Assembly: GCA_946807835.1 (NCBI GenBank)
Contig: OX327703.1
Location: forward strand, 7,075,501 to 7,139,500
Direction: 5' to 3'
Length of the DNA stretch: 64,000 nucleotides
Source: Ailanthus altissimus
Taxonomy: Eukaryota; Streptophyta; Magnoliopsida; Sapindales; Simaroubaceae
In this document: positions 1 to 12,371 of the stretch, in pieces
Position numbering within the stretch: the stretch's first letter is position 1
Layout: each line of letters begins with the position of its first letter
The notes under the pieces: model-generated
The model's input: only the letters and a program-made list of their open reading frames with translations
What the model was told of the DNA's origin: nothing
Databases searched by the model: none
Made by a program: the position numbers and the translations under genes

Positions 1-1023
1 TGCGTGTACTTCAAGAACATAAGTTATAGGATGATGTATTTACTTCTATATGTCGATGATATGTTGATCGCATGTAAGAATATAGAAGAAATACATAAGC
101 TCAAGAAGTAGTTGAGTGGTGAGTTTGAGATGAAGGATTTGAGAGCAGTAAAGAGAATTTTGGGTATAAATATTGTGAGGGAAAGAAGAGATGTTATCCT
201 TCTGTCCCAACAGTGATATATACTCAAAATTATAGAGAAGTTTGGTATGTCCAATGCAAAGGCTGTCTCTACTCCTTTAACCATGCATTTCAGACTTTCA
301 GCAGCACAGTCGCCGACATCCAAAGATGAAAAACTGCAGATGAGTAAAGTACTGTATGCAAGCGTTGTAGGGAGTATCATGTATGTAATGGTTTGCACAA
401 GACTAAACATAACACAGGCTGTGAGTGTGGTGAGTAGATACATGCCAAACTCGGGTAAGGATCACTGGCTTGTAGTGATGTGAATTCTAAGATATCTAAA
501 TGGGACGTCAAATTACGAGTTGATGTATAAGAGGGATGAGGATAACAGTGAAATGGTAAAAGGGTACATAGACTCAGATTATAGAGGTGATCTAGACAAA
601 AGAATATCGTTGACGGGCTACGTATTCACAATGTTTGGGTGTAGTGTATGTTGGAGATCAGTTCTACAACATGTGGCTGCACTATCTACCACAGAGGCGG
701 AGTACATAGCTATTGGTGAAGCTATCAAGGAGGCCGTATGGTTGAAAGGCATATACGTAGAGGTATTGACTAGTGAAGATGTAAACACCAGTGTATATTA
801 TGATAGCCAGAGTGCCATACACCTAAGCAAGCATCAAGTGTTCCACGAGAGGTTGAAACACATTGATGTAAGGCTCCATTATCTTCGAGAGATTGTCCAA
901 AGTGGTAAAGTTAGTCTAAAGAAGATAACGTCGTCTGAAAAACCTACTGACATGTTGACTAAGACACTGCATTTAGTTAAGTTCATCCTATGCAAGGACT
1001 TAACCGGAGTCACTACTTTATGA
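1..1023 (+). pseudogene. Ty1/Copia pol 3' part: RT end and RNase H (degenerate)
   Basis: Plus-strand remnant of a Copia polyprotein that enters from the left edge. The reverse-transcriptase catalytic box YVDD lies at 49-60, followed by the family's connection region. RNase H follows at about 560-990, with the motifs ALSTTEAEYIA, YYDSQSAIHLS and, near the end, KPTDMLTKTL. In-frame stops near 110, 214 and 481 break the frame, so it cannot give a full polyprotein. The last open piece ends at 1023 and is followed by a purine-rich tract and an LTR, the normal order for a Copia 3' end. Lineage within Copia is not assigned. Confidence 0.93.
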
Positions 1024-1092
1024 GCGTAACTGAAGATGCGAAAATAAGAGATCGAGTTTCTTTGTAGATGATTTTGAATCAAGGAGGGGATT

Positions 1093-1813
1093 TGTAAGAA
1101 TATTGATAAAAAATCATCGATATATAATTTGGAGATCAAGCCAAATACATAGAGTGCACGAGGATAAAAAATAAACTCAAAAGAAGACAAAAGATAAAGG
1201 GGTAGTGCCTAGGCATGGATGCTGCGGCAGCCAGAATAGAACTTGAGCGCCGTGGCTCTAGGTGACGAGCGCTGTGGTGCTAGGTGACGAGCGTCGTAGT
1301 GCTAGGTGATGAGTGCCGCGGCGCACCAGCACTGTGGCGGTGAGTGCTGAGTGTGGAAATTTGTTTCTCATTTTTTAGACTTCCTTATTCGTCTCTTACT
1401 TGCTTCAGCACTCTCTAATACAACTCCTACACATTTAGAGTAAACCTAAAACATCCTAAAGCCTATATAAAGGCTGTTAATTGGCTTGTAAACACATCGT
1501 TTTGATCAAGAAAGAAATCTTAGTGATTATTGAAGAAATCGTTGTGATTAAACCTTTTTTGTGAGAGAAAATTCATAGAGTGCAAGAGAGAGTTTTCTTT
1601 GTGATCTTTCTTGTAAAAGGCATACTTTGTGAGTGCCTTATGATTCAATAATAAGAGTGAGTGATCTTGATCCGCCTTGGACGTAGGCAAGTTGTTGAAC
1701 CATGTAAATTTTATGTGTTCTTCTTCTACCATTTCTCTCTTTAATTCCTTAATAATTTATTCTGCATTATTTGCTTGGGTGATATTGCTTGTTTATGTGC
1801 CTCAACTTTAACA
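1093..1813 (+). repeat. 3' LTR of the plus-strand Copia
   Basis: It begins with TG just after the purine-rich tract AAGGAGGGGATT (1081-1092), the likely plus-strand priming site, and ends with AACA at 1813. A TATA-like stretch (CTATATAAAGG) lies near 1462. Directly after 1813 the sequence becomes the antisense RT of a different Copia, cut right beside its catalytic MDD box, so 1813 is the insertion junction. The 5' LTR lies outside the window, so the terminus was set from the junction and not from an LTR pair. Confidence 0.75.
1240..1345 (+). repeat. GC-rich short tandem repeat inside LTR
   Basis: Three to four imperfect copies of a roughly 25-base unit built on GTGCTAGGTGACGAGCG. It is strikingly GC-rich inside AT-rich DNA. 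Similar motifs (CAGTGCCTAG, GCAGCGCCCAG, GCCACAGTGCCTAG) occur in the LTR-like repeats near 32100-32200 and 53815-53950. Confidence 0.6.
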
Positions 1814-3092
1814 ATTATTGTGTCATCCATATAAGCTAGAAGAAAGATTTGAACACTAGAACAATGGATAAATAAGGAAGCATCAGAGCAGCTTTGTTGA
1901 AAAGCAAAAGAAACAAAACATTTTTAGCTCTATAACCGAAGCACGAGGTGTATGCTTTAAGCCATAAAGAGATTTAGGCAACCTGCACACAATAGTAGGT
2001 TGGTTAGAGTCAAAAAGGCCAAAAGGTTATTTTATATATACGTCCCTCTGAAGTTGGCTATGAAGAAACACATTGTTGGCATCAAATTGATGTAAAGACT
2101 AACCTCACACAAGAGCTAAGCACAAGACAAGATGTATTGTAGTAGGCTCAACGACATAAATAAACGTCTCATGAAAATCAACACTAGGGCATTGATGAAA
2201 ACCCTTAGCTATAAGGCGAGCCTTATAACAATCAACACTACCATCAGGTTTGTGCTTGATACGAAAAACCTACTTACTGCCAACAAGATTCTGATAAGGA
2301 GACAATGGAATAAGATCCTAAGTGTGGTTGGTAAGAAGGGCATTAAACTCAGAGGCTATAGCAAGGCACCAGTGAGGATTTTGTAAGGCGTGAGTAATGG
2401 TATAAGGTTCAAATGAAGAATAGAGAATTTGTTTGCTAGAAGTGGGAAATTGTTTGGGCTTGAAAAAATTATTTTAAGATCGAGTTGTCATATATATATA
2501 GGAACCAAAAGGTTGGTAGAAGAAGGGGATGATAGACGCAATGGTGGATTGTTTAAGGGTAAGAGATTAATGATCGAAACCTGGTGAGGTGAAGATGGTG
2601 GAGAGGCAATTGGAGATAGTGTAAGAACTAATCAAGGGATTAAGAAGTGACTGTTCAACAATTTCATGTAAAGAATAAACTTGTGAAAAAAAAGAGTAAA
2701 GAGATAGATTGTTGAGGTACATTATAATATAATGTGAGGCAATTATGTCAACCAACCAGTGTAGAGAATTTGATAAAGAGACTGTGATTGTATATGTCAT
2801 GGTTTTATGTGTCATAGGAGGTTCCCATTGAGAGGTACTGGTGTGGTGTGCCATAGAAGATTATCTATAACTAATAAATGTAGGACAATCTTCAGTATAA
2901 TGTGACATTTTTCTGCATAAAATTGTCAAAACCCTTTGTAGCCTGAGTTTTTTTCTTCATTGTTGATTATTATGAGCACCTTAATTGTTATTTTGAGGTA
3001 CCAACTGACTATTTTATGAAGAAATATGCTAAGATTAAATTTACAAAAGTAACGATTATTATTGCCTTGCTTGTTATTGGAAGAGTTCTTTT
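1814..3092 (-). pseudogene. Outer minus-strand Copia: RT to gag zinc knuckle (degenerate)
   Basis: Read on the minus strand, this is pol of an old Copia. The RT box AYMDD is at the left edge, next to the inserted LTR. Moving to higher coordinates come the RT motifs SLYGLKHTPRA (about 1950), QFDANNVFLHSQLQRD (about 2060), KARLIAKGFHQ (about 2190) and a start-of-RT segment PHWCLAIASEFNALL (about 2360). A decayed protease-like motif follows near 2740-2790, then a decayed zinc knuckle (CRKMSHYTEDC) near 2890-2925. Many stops and frameshifts are present. The right edge is cut by a solo LTR, and gag resumes beyond it at 5291. Confidence 0.9.
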
Positions 3093-5290
3093 TGTTGAAG
3101 TTGGTGCTTACGTGCCATTCTAATATTGCATGAATATTAAATTATGTAATATTTATACAATATACATTTTAATAAAATCGTTAATATCAAACTTATATGG
3201 TACAATGCTTGTAACATTACAGACATTGTATGATCTGAATGATTTTAGATCTAGTCTAAAAGAGTTTAGATAAGAGTTAAGAGTTAAGAGTTAAGAGTTA
3301 GCAACATTGACAATTAAAACTACTAGGAATTAGCAAGTTATAAAAATCAGTACAATCTAAGGAGTTTGAGCTTTGTTTGTAACGGAACAAAGACTTGAAG
3401 GTATACTAGAATGACATAGTTGCAATAGTTGCAATCAGGTGCTAGAAAATGTCATTATGCAAGTATGTTCTCAAACACTATATTCCTGATCTATTTTTAT
3501 CGTTGCAGGTCTGTCGGTGAATCTCTTTTATATAGATCAGTGTATGTCTATATCTGTAGGGTACAGATGGTTGTGCCTAGCTGACCATGAGCTTAGAGCT
3601 CATATAAGCATACTGGTATTCAATTAGGATTGGATACTAAACAGACTCACGAGAACCTCTAATAGACATCCCATAAAGCCGTCAATTGAGGGTCTTCTCA
3701 AGTTGAGTAATATTTGTAATCCTTTGACCTGAGCTCCACGGTGGGCTTGTGAGTGATCCACCATGTTTTGGTTCTACGCATGTCAGAGATCTTTCATAGT
3801 TTGACCGTTGGGTATGATCCGATACTCATGGAGTCTGGTGTACGTAAATATGGGATCCGTCAGCTCATATAGGTAAGTTATATATCTTGATGCTCCAAGA
3901 ATTATATTTCATAAAGTCTTTTGGTCAAATGCATGCCCCAGAAAAAAGTTTTCCATAGGGTTAAACAATATCGCAAAGAAGTTTGCAAATATTATTTTTC
4001 AAAATACAAATCTGGAGATAAGTTCATGGATGAGCATATGCGAATTTGACGGTGTTGATCTATATCCTCGCTCTTCTAGGATATAGGTGATGGAGGGACT
4101 AAATGTATGCACTATAATCTTAACTTGTATAGTCTAATGCGCAGATTTGCAATGTTTGGGACATGTGCATGAGGTACTTATCACGAACTCATAGAATAGT
4201 TCAATTTGACAAACTGGTTGTGGATCTAGAGAGTCTCATAATATAAAGTATACTCGTTGTACACTGGGGCAACGTATGGATTGAATTATTCAGTCTAGTA
4301 ATATCCAACATGACCACGAGATGCACGCGTATTTGTATTTAAGTGTTAAAATATATTAATTAATTAACAATTATTGTTTACTTATTGTATAATCACACGT
4401 GGTGTATTGTAGGCCTTTGGTTGAGTTTACCCAAGTGTGTGGTATAGTGAGACTCACTAAGGAGTATATTTGGTAATCATATAAAAAAGAAAAAAAAATT
4501 ATAATTTCACATATTAATTATTTAATTATTAAATAATCAAGATATTTTTTATTATATAATATAATATTATATGTTATAATATTTATATATATATATATAC
4601 TTGGTGGCCAAGTATATATATAATTATATTATATTATGCATAAATATATGTGTGTGAAATGGAGACCAAAAAAAAAAGGTGAGAAGCAAAAGTGAATTAT
4701 TTTCGTTGTTTTTGAAATAACATGGCTAGTCATGTTGAATGAAAAGAGAAGTTTTTGGTTATTTTGTTCTAATTATTAGAAATAAAGGAAAAACGAAAGT
4801 AATTCATCTTCTTATATTTTTCTTCAATTTGCTAGCCATATTACAAGCACTTAATCAATTGATTTTATTGTTCAAATGTTGAATTAGAACAAAATCATTG
4901 ATTGTTTGGTAATGAATAAATAGATTAAGAGTTAATCTAAATGGTTTAAATATTAAACCAGTGTTGGAAATAAAGCTGTTATTCTAGCGACTCAAACCCA
5001 TACCGTTGAGTCTTAGAATTGCCAATGTGTCCATTTCAAGGCTTGCAAAGTGATAATTCTCAATTTTAATATTAATGTTATTAATATTTTTTTATTCTTT
5101 ATTGTACTATGACAAAAAAATATTGTGTTCATTACTTAAAAAAATTAGATTTTCAGCTTCCGCTGTGTATATATTTATATATAAGATGCATGAATTATAT
5201 ATACGTGAAATTTTATGTAATGAAAATAAACCAGGTGTATACACACATCCAATAAATTTTGTTATGAACTGAAATATTCAACATCTGACA
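3093..5290 (+). repeat. Solo LTR, 2.2-kb family ('L2'), copy 1
   Basis: 2198 bp with TG and CA ends, flanked by the 5-bp target duplication CTTTT at 3088-3092 and 5291-5295. The interrupted Copia gag reads on across the junction once the insert and one duplicate are discounted. It aligns along most of its length with the reverse complement of 58963-61162, including the start (GGTGCTTACGTGCC) and a TTCCGCTGTG motif near the 3' end. No coding region was found inside. The orientation assignment relies on that TTCCGCTGTG segment lying near the 3' end. Confidence 0.9.
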
Positions 5291-5554
5291 CTTTTGATAT
5301 TGGTTGTTTGTAGCATCTGTTATAATTGTTAAAGTTGTTAAATGTTGTTCATCTCTCTTCAAAGTAGCTTCAAAGTCCATGAGTTTATCATAAAACTCTT
5401 TAAAGCTTATTGATCTTTCTTTAGACTTCATTGCAACAATTGTTTTTTCTTTTTGTAAATTTAAGTCCAATTTTGACCTAAGCCTCCTTGGATGATGAGG
5501 CACTTGCAATAAAAAGTGCAGCCCTCTCGGATGTAGAGACAAGAATAAAATTAA
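5291..5554 (-). pseudogene. Outer Copia gag, middle part (UBN2-type)
   Basis: Minus-strand gag fragment with the segment ISFKEFYDKLMDFEATLKR (about 5340-5405). This is the characteristic end of the Copia gag UBN2 domain, followed by an Asn/Gln-rich linker. Another frame upstream shows LFIASASSSKEA, then a stop in place of the usual Trp, so at least one frameshift is present. The linker reading continues at 3092 on the far side of the solo LTR. The other edge is cut by a second LTR, with the gag N-terminus resuming at 7322. Confidence 0.85.
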
Positions 5555-5559
5555 AAAAT

Positions 5560-7321
5560 TGTTAAGAATAATACCCTAAAAACATGTAATTGTATAAGTT
5601 TTATGAAATAAATAAAATTGTAATTTTATACTTAAAAAGTGTTTATAATGTTATAACATAAATATCAAAACATCTTAGGCTTATTTTTGTGACCATAACT
5701 TTAGTATATAATTATTATATATAAGAGGATTAAGGTTATAGATAATAAATTGAAAAAGTTCGTAATAAATTAATTAAAGTTTAGGATCTTTAATTAAATA
5801 TTATTAGTGCGGTCCATAAACATTGAGAGTGTATTGATTTTATCTATATAACTAATGTAATGACATTATATAGAATTTGACCAAACGTAATTTGAATTCT
5901 TATGTAAAATACTTATTATTAAGAATTTAAATAACATTAACTAATGATCATATGCAGATCAACCTTAATCCTGAGTGATCATAAATTTTTATTTGTATCA
6001 CTATGTCATTTTAAATACTTGTTAAAATTTGTTTGTAGAATAGGCTAAAACTTGTATGTTGGTGGTGCAATGGGATTAGCGGCTGGGAATGTGATTTATA
6101 GATATAAAATTTATTCTTTCTTAACGAAAATTAGAAAAAATGTTCTCTTAAGTATTAATTTTGGAACTGAACGATTAAAACGCTCAATTTGTAATAGGGT
6201 TATAAATTAATTGTTCACTGGTGAATTAATGATACTTATGGATAAAAAGTAACTAAAGATGTGAATAGTAATTTGACCTAACTCTAATTATAAATAATCT
6301 ATAGAGGGTTGAATTGCATGAAATGATTATATCAATAAATTGTTATAAGATCTCTAAGTAAAATATTTCTACAATTTCAAGAGTACAATTCTATATTTTT
6401 AGCGAAATAATACTAGAATTAATAAATTAGATTAATTAATTAAAAATTTTAATTAATCATCTAAAATTTATTGAAACTTGAAATTATAAACCCATAGGTT
6501 CTCAACACCATCTTTTGAGTTATTATAATGAATAATTAAAGAAAAAGATTATGTAATTGCACAATAGTTGTGTCTTAATTATAAATTAATTAATTGAGAA
6601 TTAATTAATTTTAAAGATAATATGTTATCCAAAATATAATATTTAATTTTAGAAATGAAATAAATAAAATCTCATGGATGATTTTGAAATCATTAAAGAG
6701 ATTTTATCTCTCCTTTGTATCTTTCCTTATAAAGAGGAAGGATTATCTCTTCTAGGCTTTCCTTTTATGAAAGATTAATTTTAAAAATTAATTTTTAGAG
6801 ATTTTTAGAAATTAAATAATTTGAAAGTTGTATAACACCCAAATTTAGTGTGTTACATGTTATACCAAAGAAAACAATCTCTATTTGGTTCACGTTTCAT
6901 CTCCCTAAAATTAGAGAGATATTTATTTAATTTTTAATTAATAAATACTATTAATTAAAATTATTCAATTAAAAATAAAAAGAGTTTTTTAATTGGAGTA
7001 TTATAAAAGGAAGAGAAAGGCAAAGAGAGGGGAGAGACACATGTGAAACAACATAAAAATACAATACATAAATTCCCGTGATTGAAAATTGGAAGCCTAC
7101 TCTTTCATTCACGATTATAACAAAGACTTAGTTTAGAATCTTTTGGTATAAGAAAATTAAATGTGGATTCAAGGTATGTTTCTTGATTCTTATTTTTTAA
7201 AGCATTAAGTCTATATATTCATAAGAACCTTAAATAAAAAAAAGTTTTTGTCTGATAAAAATAAGAATGAAAAAATTATTGTGTTTTATTCCACTGCGTT
7301 AAGAATGGAGTAATCCCAACA
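5560..7321. repeat. Solo LTR, 1.76 kb, different family
   Basis: It starts TGTTAAGAATAAT and ends GTAATCCCAACA, so the ends are TGTT/AACA. Flanks are AAAAT (5555-5559) and AAAAC (7322-7326), a 4 of 5 match for a target duplication. The gag of the minus-strand Copia is present on both sides and continues across the junction. The interior is very AT-rich with no coding sequence. Orientation could not be decided, because no second copy or internal region is in the window. Confidence 0.75.
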
Positions 7322-7584
7322 AAAACTTACCCTGATGAAGCCAATGTTGATAAATAAGATTAAGTGAGGAAGTTTTTCTATCATCAATTGAGATGGTTTC
7401 TTCAAGACGAAGATAGGAACCATTAATATATTTTAGAAGATTGTAACTAAATGCTGAAGACAAAAATTGAGATCTCCATGAGAAATAATTGTCATGCGAC
7501 AATTTTAAAGGTAATTGAGCAGCTGTATTTATAGAAATATACTCTCCAAGTTGGTTGCTGAATTGAAAAAGAAGAAGCAACCAT
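7322..7584 (-). pseudogene. Outer Copia gag, N-terminal part
   Basis: Minus-strand gag N-terminus. A start codon at 7584-7582 opens MVASSFSIQQP, and after a frameshift comes AAQLPLKLSHDNYFSWRSQF, the LP-KL-NY-WR pattern that opens Copia gag proteins. A segment of the LIYQHWLHQ type leads up to the solo-LTR junction at 7321. On the other side, directly upstream of the start codon, sits the LTR of an inserted plus-strand Copia. The true 5' leader of this element is therefore found only at 12718-12770 and 19853-19873. Confidence 0.85.
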
Positions 7585-7929
7585 TGTTAAAGAAGAGTTA
7601 GCTGATGCAATTGATGCAGTTGCTGAAACTGATCTAGTAGGCCACCAAAGTAAGGCCAAGTCAGCAGTGCCGAGTAAGTTAACTACAACTCGTCAGCAAC
7701 AGTCCAGCTCAGAGTAGAAGTTAAAATACAAGTCTAAAGACTTATGTAATTGATGTTATATTGTTATCATAAGTTACACGATAAAATGATTAAGATACTA
7801 GACTAGATAATATATATTTGCTAAGTTATCCTATCCTTTGAACTGTATATATAAGCTTGTACATGTTTCATCAAGATATATAGAAACACTAGAACTTATT
7901 GAAATCCTACAAAAGATCAAATTCTTTCT
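7585..7929 (+). repeat. 5' LTR of Copia 7585-12717
   Basis: 345 bp, begins TGTTAAAG and is followed directly by the primer site. It contains a TATA-like GTATATATAAGC near 7845 and matches the 3' LTR at 12372-12717 with scattered substitutions. The shared sequence ends in ATTCTTTCT instead of a canonical CA. Confidence 0.9.
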
Positions 7930-7940
7930 TGGTATCAAAG
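7930..7940 (+). other. Primer binding site (tRNA-iMet type)
   Basis: TGGTATCAAAG directly after the 5' LTR. It matches the common plant Copia primer site TGGTATCAGAG with one change. Confidence 0.85.
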
Positions 7941-7970
7941 CATTCAAAATCCTTCCCTCGACACAAATTA

Positions 7971-8865
7971 ATGGCTAATCAAGAAATTTCAGCCACCTCA
8001 AATCTTGACACTTCAGCAACATCTGTAAAAGTCTCTGGTCAATCAGGGATAATCTCATTACAGAATAACTTCTCCATTATAAAACTTGATAGACAAAACT
8101 ATCTAATTTGAAAATCTCAAATACTACCAGCAATTTGTGGGTATGATCTTGAAGGGTTCATTAATGGAACCAAGAAAAGGCCTGACTGAATTCTAATTAT
8201 AGTAGACCAAGAAGATAATATTACAACCATGCCAAATTCATAATATCACTCCTGGATGAAACAAGACCAGTTACTGCTAAACTGGTTACTTTCTACAATG
8301 ACAAAAAGTATCTTGGCACAGTAATTAACTGTGCAACATCTTGTGAACTTTGGTCAACAATTGAGAAGCTATTCTCATCATAATCAAAAGCTAGAGTGTT
8401 GCAGTTAAGTATGCAATTACAAACCACCAAGAAAGGGGGTCAGTCTTCCAGTGAATATTTCACTAAAATAAAGACCATCTTAGATTATCAAGGAGCCTCA
8501 GGTAATCTAGTGAGTAATGATGACCTTATCCTCTACATCCTGGCTAGCTTTGGTGATGATTTTGATTCTATAGTTATCAATATCACATCAAGAACTGAGT
8601 TGCTATTTCTACAAGAAGTATATACTTTACTACTAAATCAAGAAAGCAGAATAAATCAAATGACTTGTCTCACCAATACAGATGCATAATATGCAATACA
8701 GAGTAACACGTCTGTATACTATACATACACCAACTCAACTCAAAAAGGCAACAATGCAAGAAGAGGAAGTTATTTCAATCGTGGTAGAGGAAGAGGCAGA
8801 CATCAAGGTGGTAGAAGCAACAATTACCAGTCAAACATAAATCACAGTAACAGCAGTAACAAATA
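7971..8865 (+). pseudogene. Copia gag (broken)
   Basis: The frame opens at ATG 7971 (MANQEISATS) and keeps the N-terminal gag pattern (LDRQNYLI near 8090-8108), then hits TGA where the usual Trp codon would be. The UBN2 domain resumes in another frame at about 8380-8690, with LQLSMQLQTTKKGGQSSSEY and ILASFGDDFDSIV. A basic Gly/Arg-rich stretch (RGRGRGRHQGGR, about 8785-8820) precedes a degraded zinc knuckle near 8875-8920 that keeps ICGKK and ATSCWYRFD but lacks the His and carries a stop. It would package element RNA if intact. Confidence 0.85.
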
Positions 8866-8974
8866 AGCAGTCTTCTAAATATGTGGGAAGAAATGACGCA
8901 CAGCAACAAGTTGTTGGTACAGATTTGATGACAACTACAAAAGGTTGAACAATAACTAAAATTGCAGTCACATA

Positions 8975-10270
8975 GCAACAACAGCCTATTTGGTAGCCTC
9001 AGACATTCCATCAGAACAAAATTGGTACATAGACAATGGTGCAACCAACCACTTAACTAATGATATTAGCATACTCAACAGCAATAGACGTAAGTTCAGA
9101 GGCTCTGAGAAGGTGACAGTTGAAAATGGTAATAAGTTAAGTATCTCTCATACAGGCTCTTTCATTTTACCTACCACATATACACACAAACACTTAACAC
9201 TAAAAAATGTTCTATTTGTTCCAAGCATTAAAAAGAAATTGCTTAGTGTATCAAAATTAGTTGCTGACAATGCTGTATTATTGAATTTCACAAAAATCTT
9301 TGTCAAATTAAGGATAAGAAACAGGGAGCAGTGCTGCTGGAAGGTGTTGTTGACAATGGACTCTATCATTTAACAACTTCAGGGAACTCGTTGTCCTCTA
9401 AGGTGTATGGCAATCTATCTCTCTTCTCAGTAGAAGTGAATAAGAAAAGAAATTTCAAAGAAGAGTGAGAGTTAAAGTCTCTATTAAGTCTTAGGAATAA
9501 GAACATAAGTAAAAAAGACTTACTTCATTTCAGATTAGGTCATCCCAATGTCAATGTCATGAAACATTATTAATAAATTGTAAAAGTTATCTTTCATCAA
9601 ATCAAATCAAATCGATTCCCAATTTAAATTTTCAGTCTTGCTCTGTATGTTAACATGGCAAAACACACAGATTACACTTTGGCATTTCAGCAACAAAGAC
9701 ATAGAAACCCCTTGAACTTATTCACACTGATTTGTGGGGACCAGCTGCAACTGTATCAACTCAAGGATACAGATATTACACTAGTTTCCTATATGATTAC
9801 ACTAGGTTCACTTGGACTTATCCTTGACAACTAAATCACAAACCTTAACTACATTTCTTCAGTTTAAGACCTTAGTGGAAAAATAATTTGAAACACAAAT
9901 TAAAGCCATTTAATCTAACTGAGGAAGAGAGTTCAGACATTTACTTCCACTTCTTAAACAACAAGGGTTCATATTTAGACACCATTGTCCCTATACATAT
10001 CACCAAAATGGAAGAATAGAAAAGAAACATAGGCATCTTGTAAAAACAGCCTTAACATTACTCTCGCATACTGGAATGCCTCTGTGCTATTGGTGGAAAG
10101 CCATAGAAACAACAACTTACCTTATAAACAGACTACCTGCACCAATTCTCACAAATCTATCACCCTATATAAGCTCTATAGTCATCAACCAGACTACTCA
10201 CTACTAAGAGTCTTTGGATGCATATGTTATCCATTTCTTAGACCATTTAACAAACATAAACTTTAATTTT
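8975..10270 (+). pseudogene. Copia protease, pre-integrase and integrase region (broken)
   Basis: The protease active-site region reads WYIDNGATNHLT at about 9020-9055. The usual DSG triad is DNG here, so the active-site motif is altered. GAG-pre-integrase follows (LKNVLFVPSIKKKLLSVSKL, 9200-9260). The integrase zinc-binding part (HFRLGHPN, about 9528) and core (LFTLICGDQ, about 9720) are spread over several frames. A later integrase segment near 10165-10260 includes LLRVFGCICYPFLRPFNKHK. Numerous stops are present. Confidence 0.83.
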
Positions 10271-10734
10271 GCACAACTAATTGTGCTTTCATTAGTTATA
10301 GCCAAAATCATAAAGGATATAAGTGCTTAAGTAAGACAGGTCATGTATTTGTTGTTAGACATGTTACTTTCTCTGAATTAGAGTTTCCATTTAGAAATGA
10401 TCCATAATTTGGTTTAAACTCTGAATCAAAATTCACTAATAATATACTGCCTAGTGCACATACTTTATTTCCTCAATGTGTAACATCATTAAAAGATGAG
10501 ATCTTAGAAGTAACAGGAACAGTCAGTCCACAAACAACACCTGAATTAGCAGTACATGCAAGGTTACCTATAATGACACTAAACTACACTGAACTATCAT
10601 TCAGATCCCCATATCAGAATGTGTCAACTGGTTTTGAAAACAACACAAACTTCAGTTCTACCTTGAATATCAGTCAACAAGAAAATAGTTTTAATAATAG
10701 AATTCCAGCAGCTCAAGTTTAGCCACCAACCACC

Positions 10735-12330
10735 TCATTACACCCTATGATCACTAGAGCCAAAGCTCGTATTTTTAAACCAAAATCATACCTCAACTTA
10801 ACAACTCCAACTGTTTTTAACTCAAAAGAACTTCCCACATTAGTAAAACATGCACTGACAAATAGAAACTGGAAGACAACTATGAAGTCTGAATATCATG
10901 CACTGATGGACAACAGAACTTAGGAACTTGTTCCATTCTCTGATGCATACAAATTAGTAGGCAAAAAATGGGTATATAAAGTAAAATACAAGTCAGATGG
11001 CATACTAGACTAGTACAAGGAAAGATTAGTTGCAAAAGGTTATCATCATATGGCTGGAGTTGATTACTTTAAAACCTTCAGTCTAGTAACTAAGACACCA
11101 ACAGTTAGAGTAGTCATAAGTATGGCAATAATGAATAAATGAGAGATAAAACTAGCTGATGTAAATAATGCATTCTTTAATGGAGAATTACAGAAAGATA
11201 TACATGGTTCAACCTGAGGGATTTATTGATCAAAAACACCCAACTCATGTATGCAAACTTAGAGAGGCATTATATGGCTTAAAGCAAACCCCTCGAGCTT
11301 AGTTTGATAAACTAAATGAAGCTCTAATCAGTTGGTGGTTCAAGAATTCTAAGTCAGACACCACCATATTTATTAGAAATAAGAATGATGATATACTCTA
11401 CTTGTTAGTATATGTTGATGACATATTGATTACAAGAAACAATGCTACAGCTATACAACAAGTCATTGATGAATTGAAAAAATGCTTCACTTTCAAAGAC
11501 CTAGGCCTTTTGCATTTTTTTCCTAGGAATAAAAGTAACCAGAGATGCAACAGGGCTAAAAATGTCTCAGGCAGCATACATAGCAAATCTTCTCAATAAA
11601 ACTTATATGGATCAGTCCAAGACCTGCTCAACAAAAATGACACAGGTGAGAAACTTATCAATACTTCAGGTAATGAATTTACTGATCCTAAGTTATATAG
11701 AAACATAATAGGGGCACTGCAATACTTAACCTGGACTAGGCTAGATATCTCATTTGCAGTAAATAAGTTAAGCCAATTCATGCAAAATCCATAAACTCAA
11801 CACTGGAAGGCATGTAAGAGGCTACTAAGCTATCTTAAAGGAACAATTAATCATGGCCTGTGTTTACAACCTCTGGACAGCTTAAAATGTTTGCATATAG
11901 TGATGCAGATTGGGGTTGTGATATAATGGATAGAAAATCTGTTGGTGGCTACTGTGCATACCTTGGAAATAATTTGATTTCATGGCCCTACAAGAAATAA
12001 TCTATTGTGGCAAGGTCTAGTTATGAATCTGAGTATAGGGCATTTGCTCATCTCACAACAGAACTTTGTTGGTTAACTTTTCTACTTTCAGAAATGAGAA
12101 TTTAGCTACTTTGTACTCTAAAAATCTACTGTGATAATATAAGTGCAATAGCTTTAGCTGCTAATCCAATTCAACATGGTAGAACTAAACATGTGAAGAT
12201 TGACATTCACTTTATCAGAGATAAACTAGCTCACAAAGATATTGATTTACAGTATCTGGCATCTAAAGAATAAGCTGCAAATATTCTCACTAAGCCTCTG
12301 ACTCATAAAAGATATCACTACCTCAAACAC
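10735..12330 (+). pseudogene. Copia reverse transcriptase and RNase H (broken)
   Basis: RT begins near 10860 (NRNWKTTMKSEYHALMD). It continues through a KWVYK-type motif (about 10965), a tolerably kept YGLKQTPRA region (about 11275) and the catalytic box YVDD at 11411-11422, with a frameshift soon after. RNase H includes YSDADWG (about 11895), SIVARSSYESEYRA (about 12000), HGRTKHVKIDIHFIRDK (about 12175) and ANILTKPL (about 12275). Several stop codons interrupt it. The C-terminus runs into the polypurine tract. Confidence 0.88.
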
Positions 12331-12360
12331 AAGTTGAATGTTCATGAAGCCCACATCAGC

Positions 12361-12371
12361 TTGAGGGGGCA
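12361..12371 (+). other. Polypurine tract
   Basis: TTGAGGGGGCA just before the TGTTAGAG start of the 3' LTR. This is the usual plus-strand primer position. Confidence 0.85.

Noticed and set aside
2132..2386. 84-codon plus-strand frame
   Set aside because: It is the antisense shadow of the minus-strand Copia reverse transcriptase, which shows KARLIAKGFHQ and related motifs.
7299..7330. Apparent continuation of the gag frame into GKFLLGLLHS
   Set aside because: This reading runs into the terminus of the adjacent solo LTR. The true gag continuation is on the other side of the insert.
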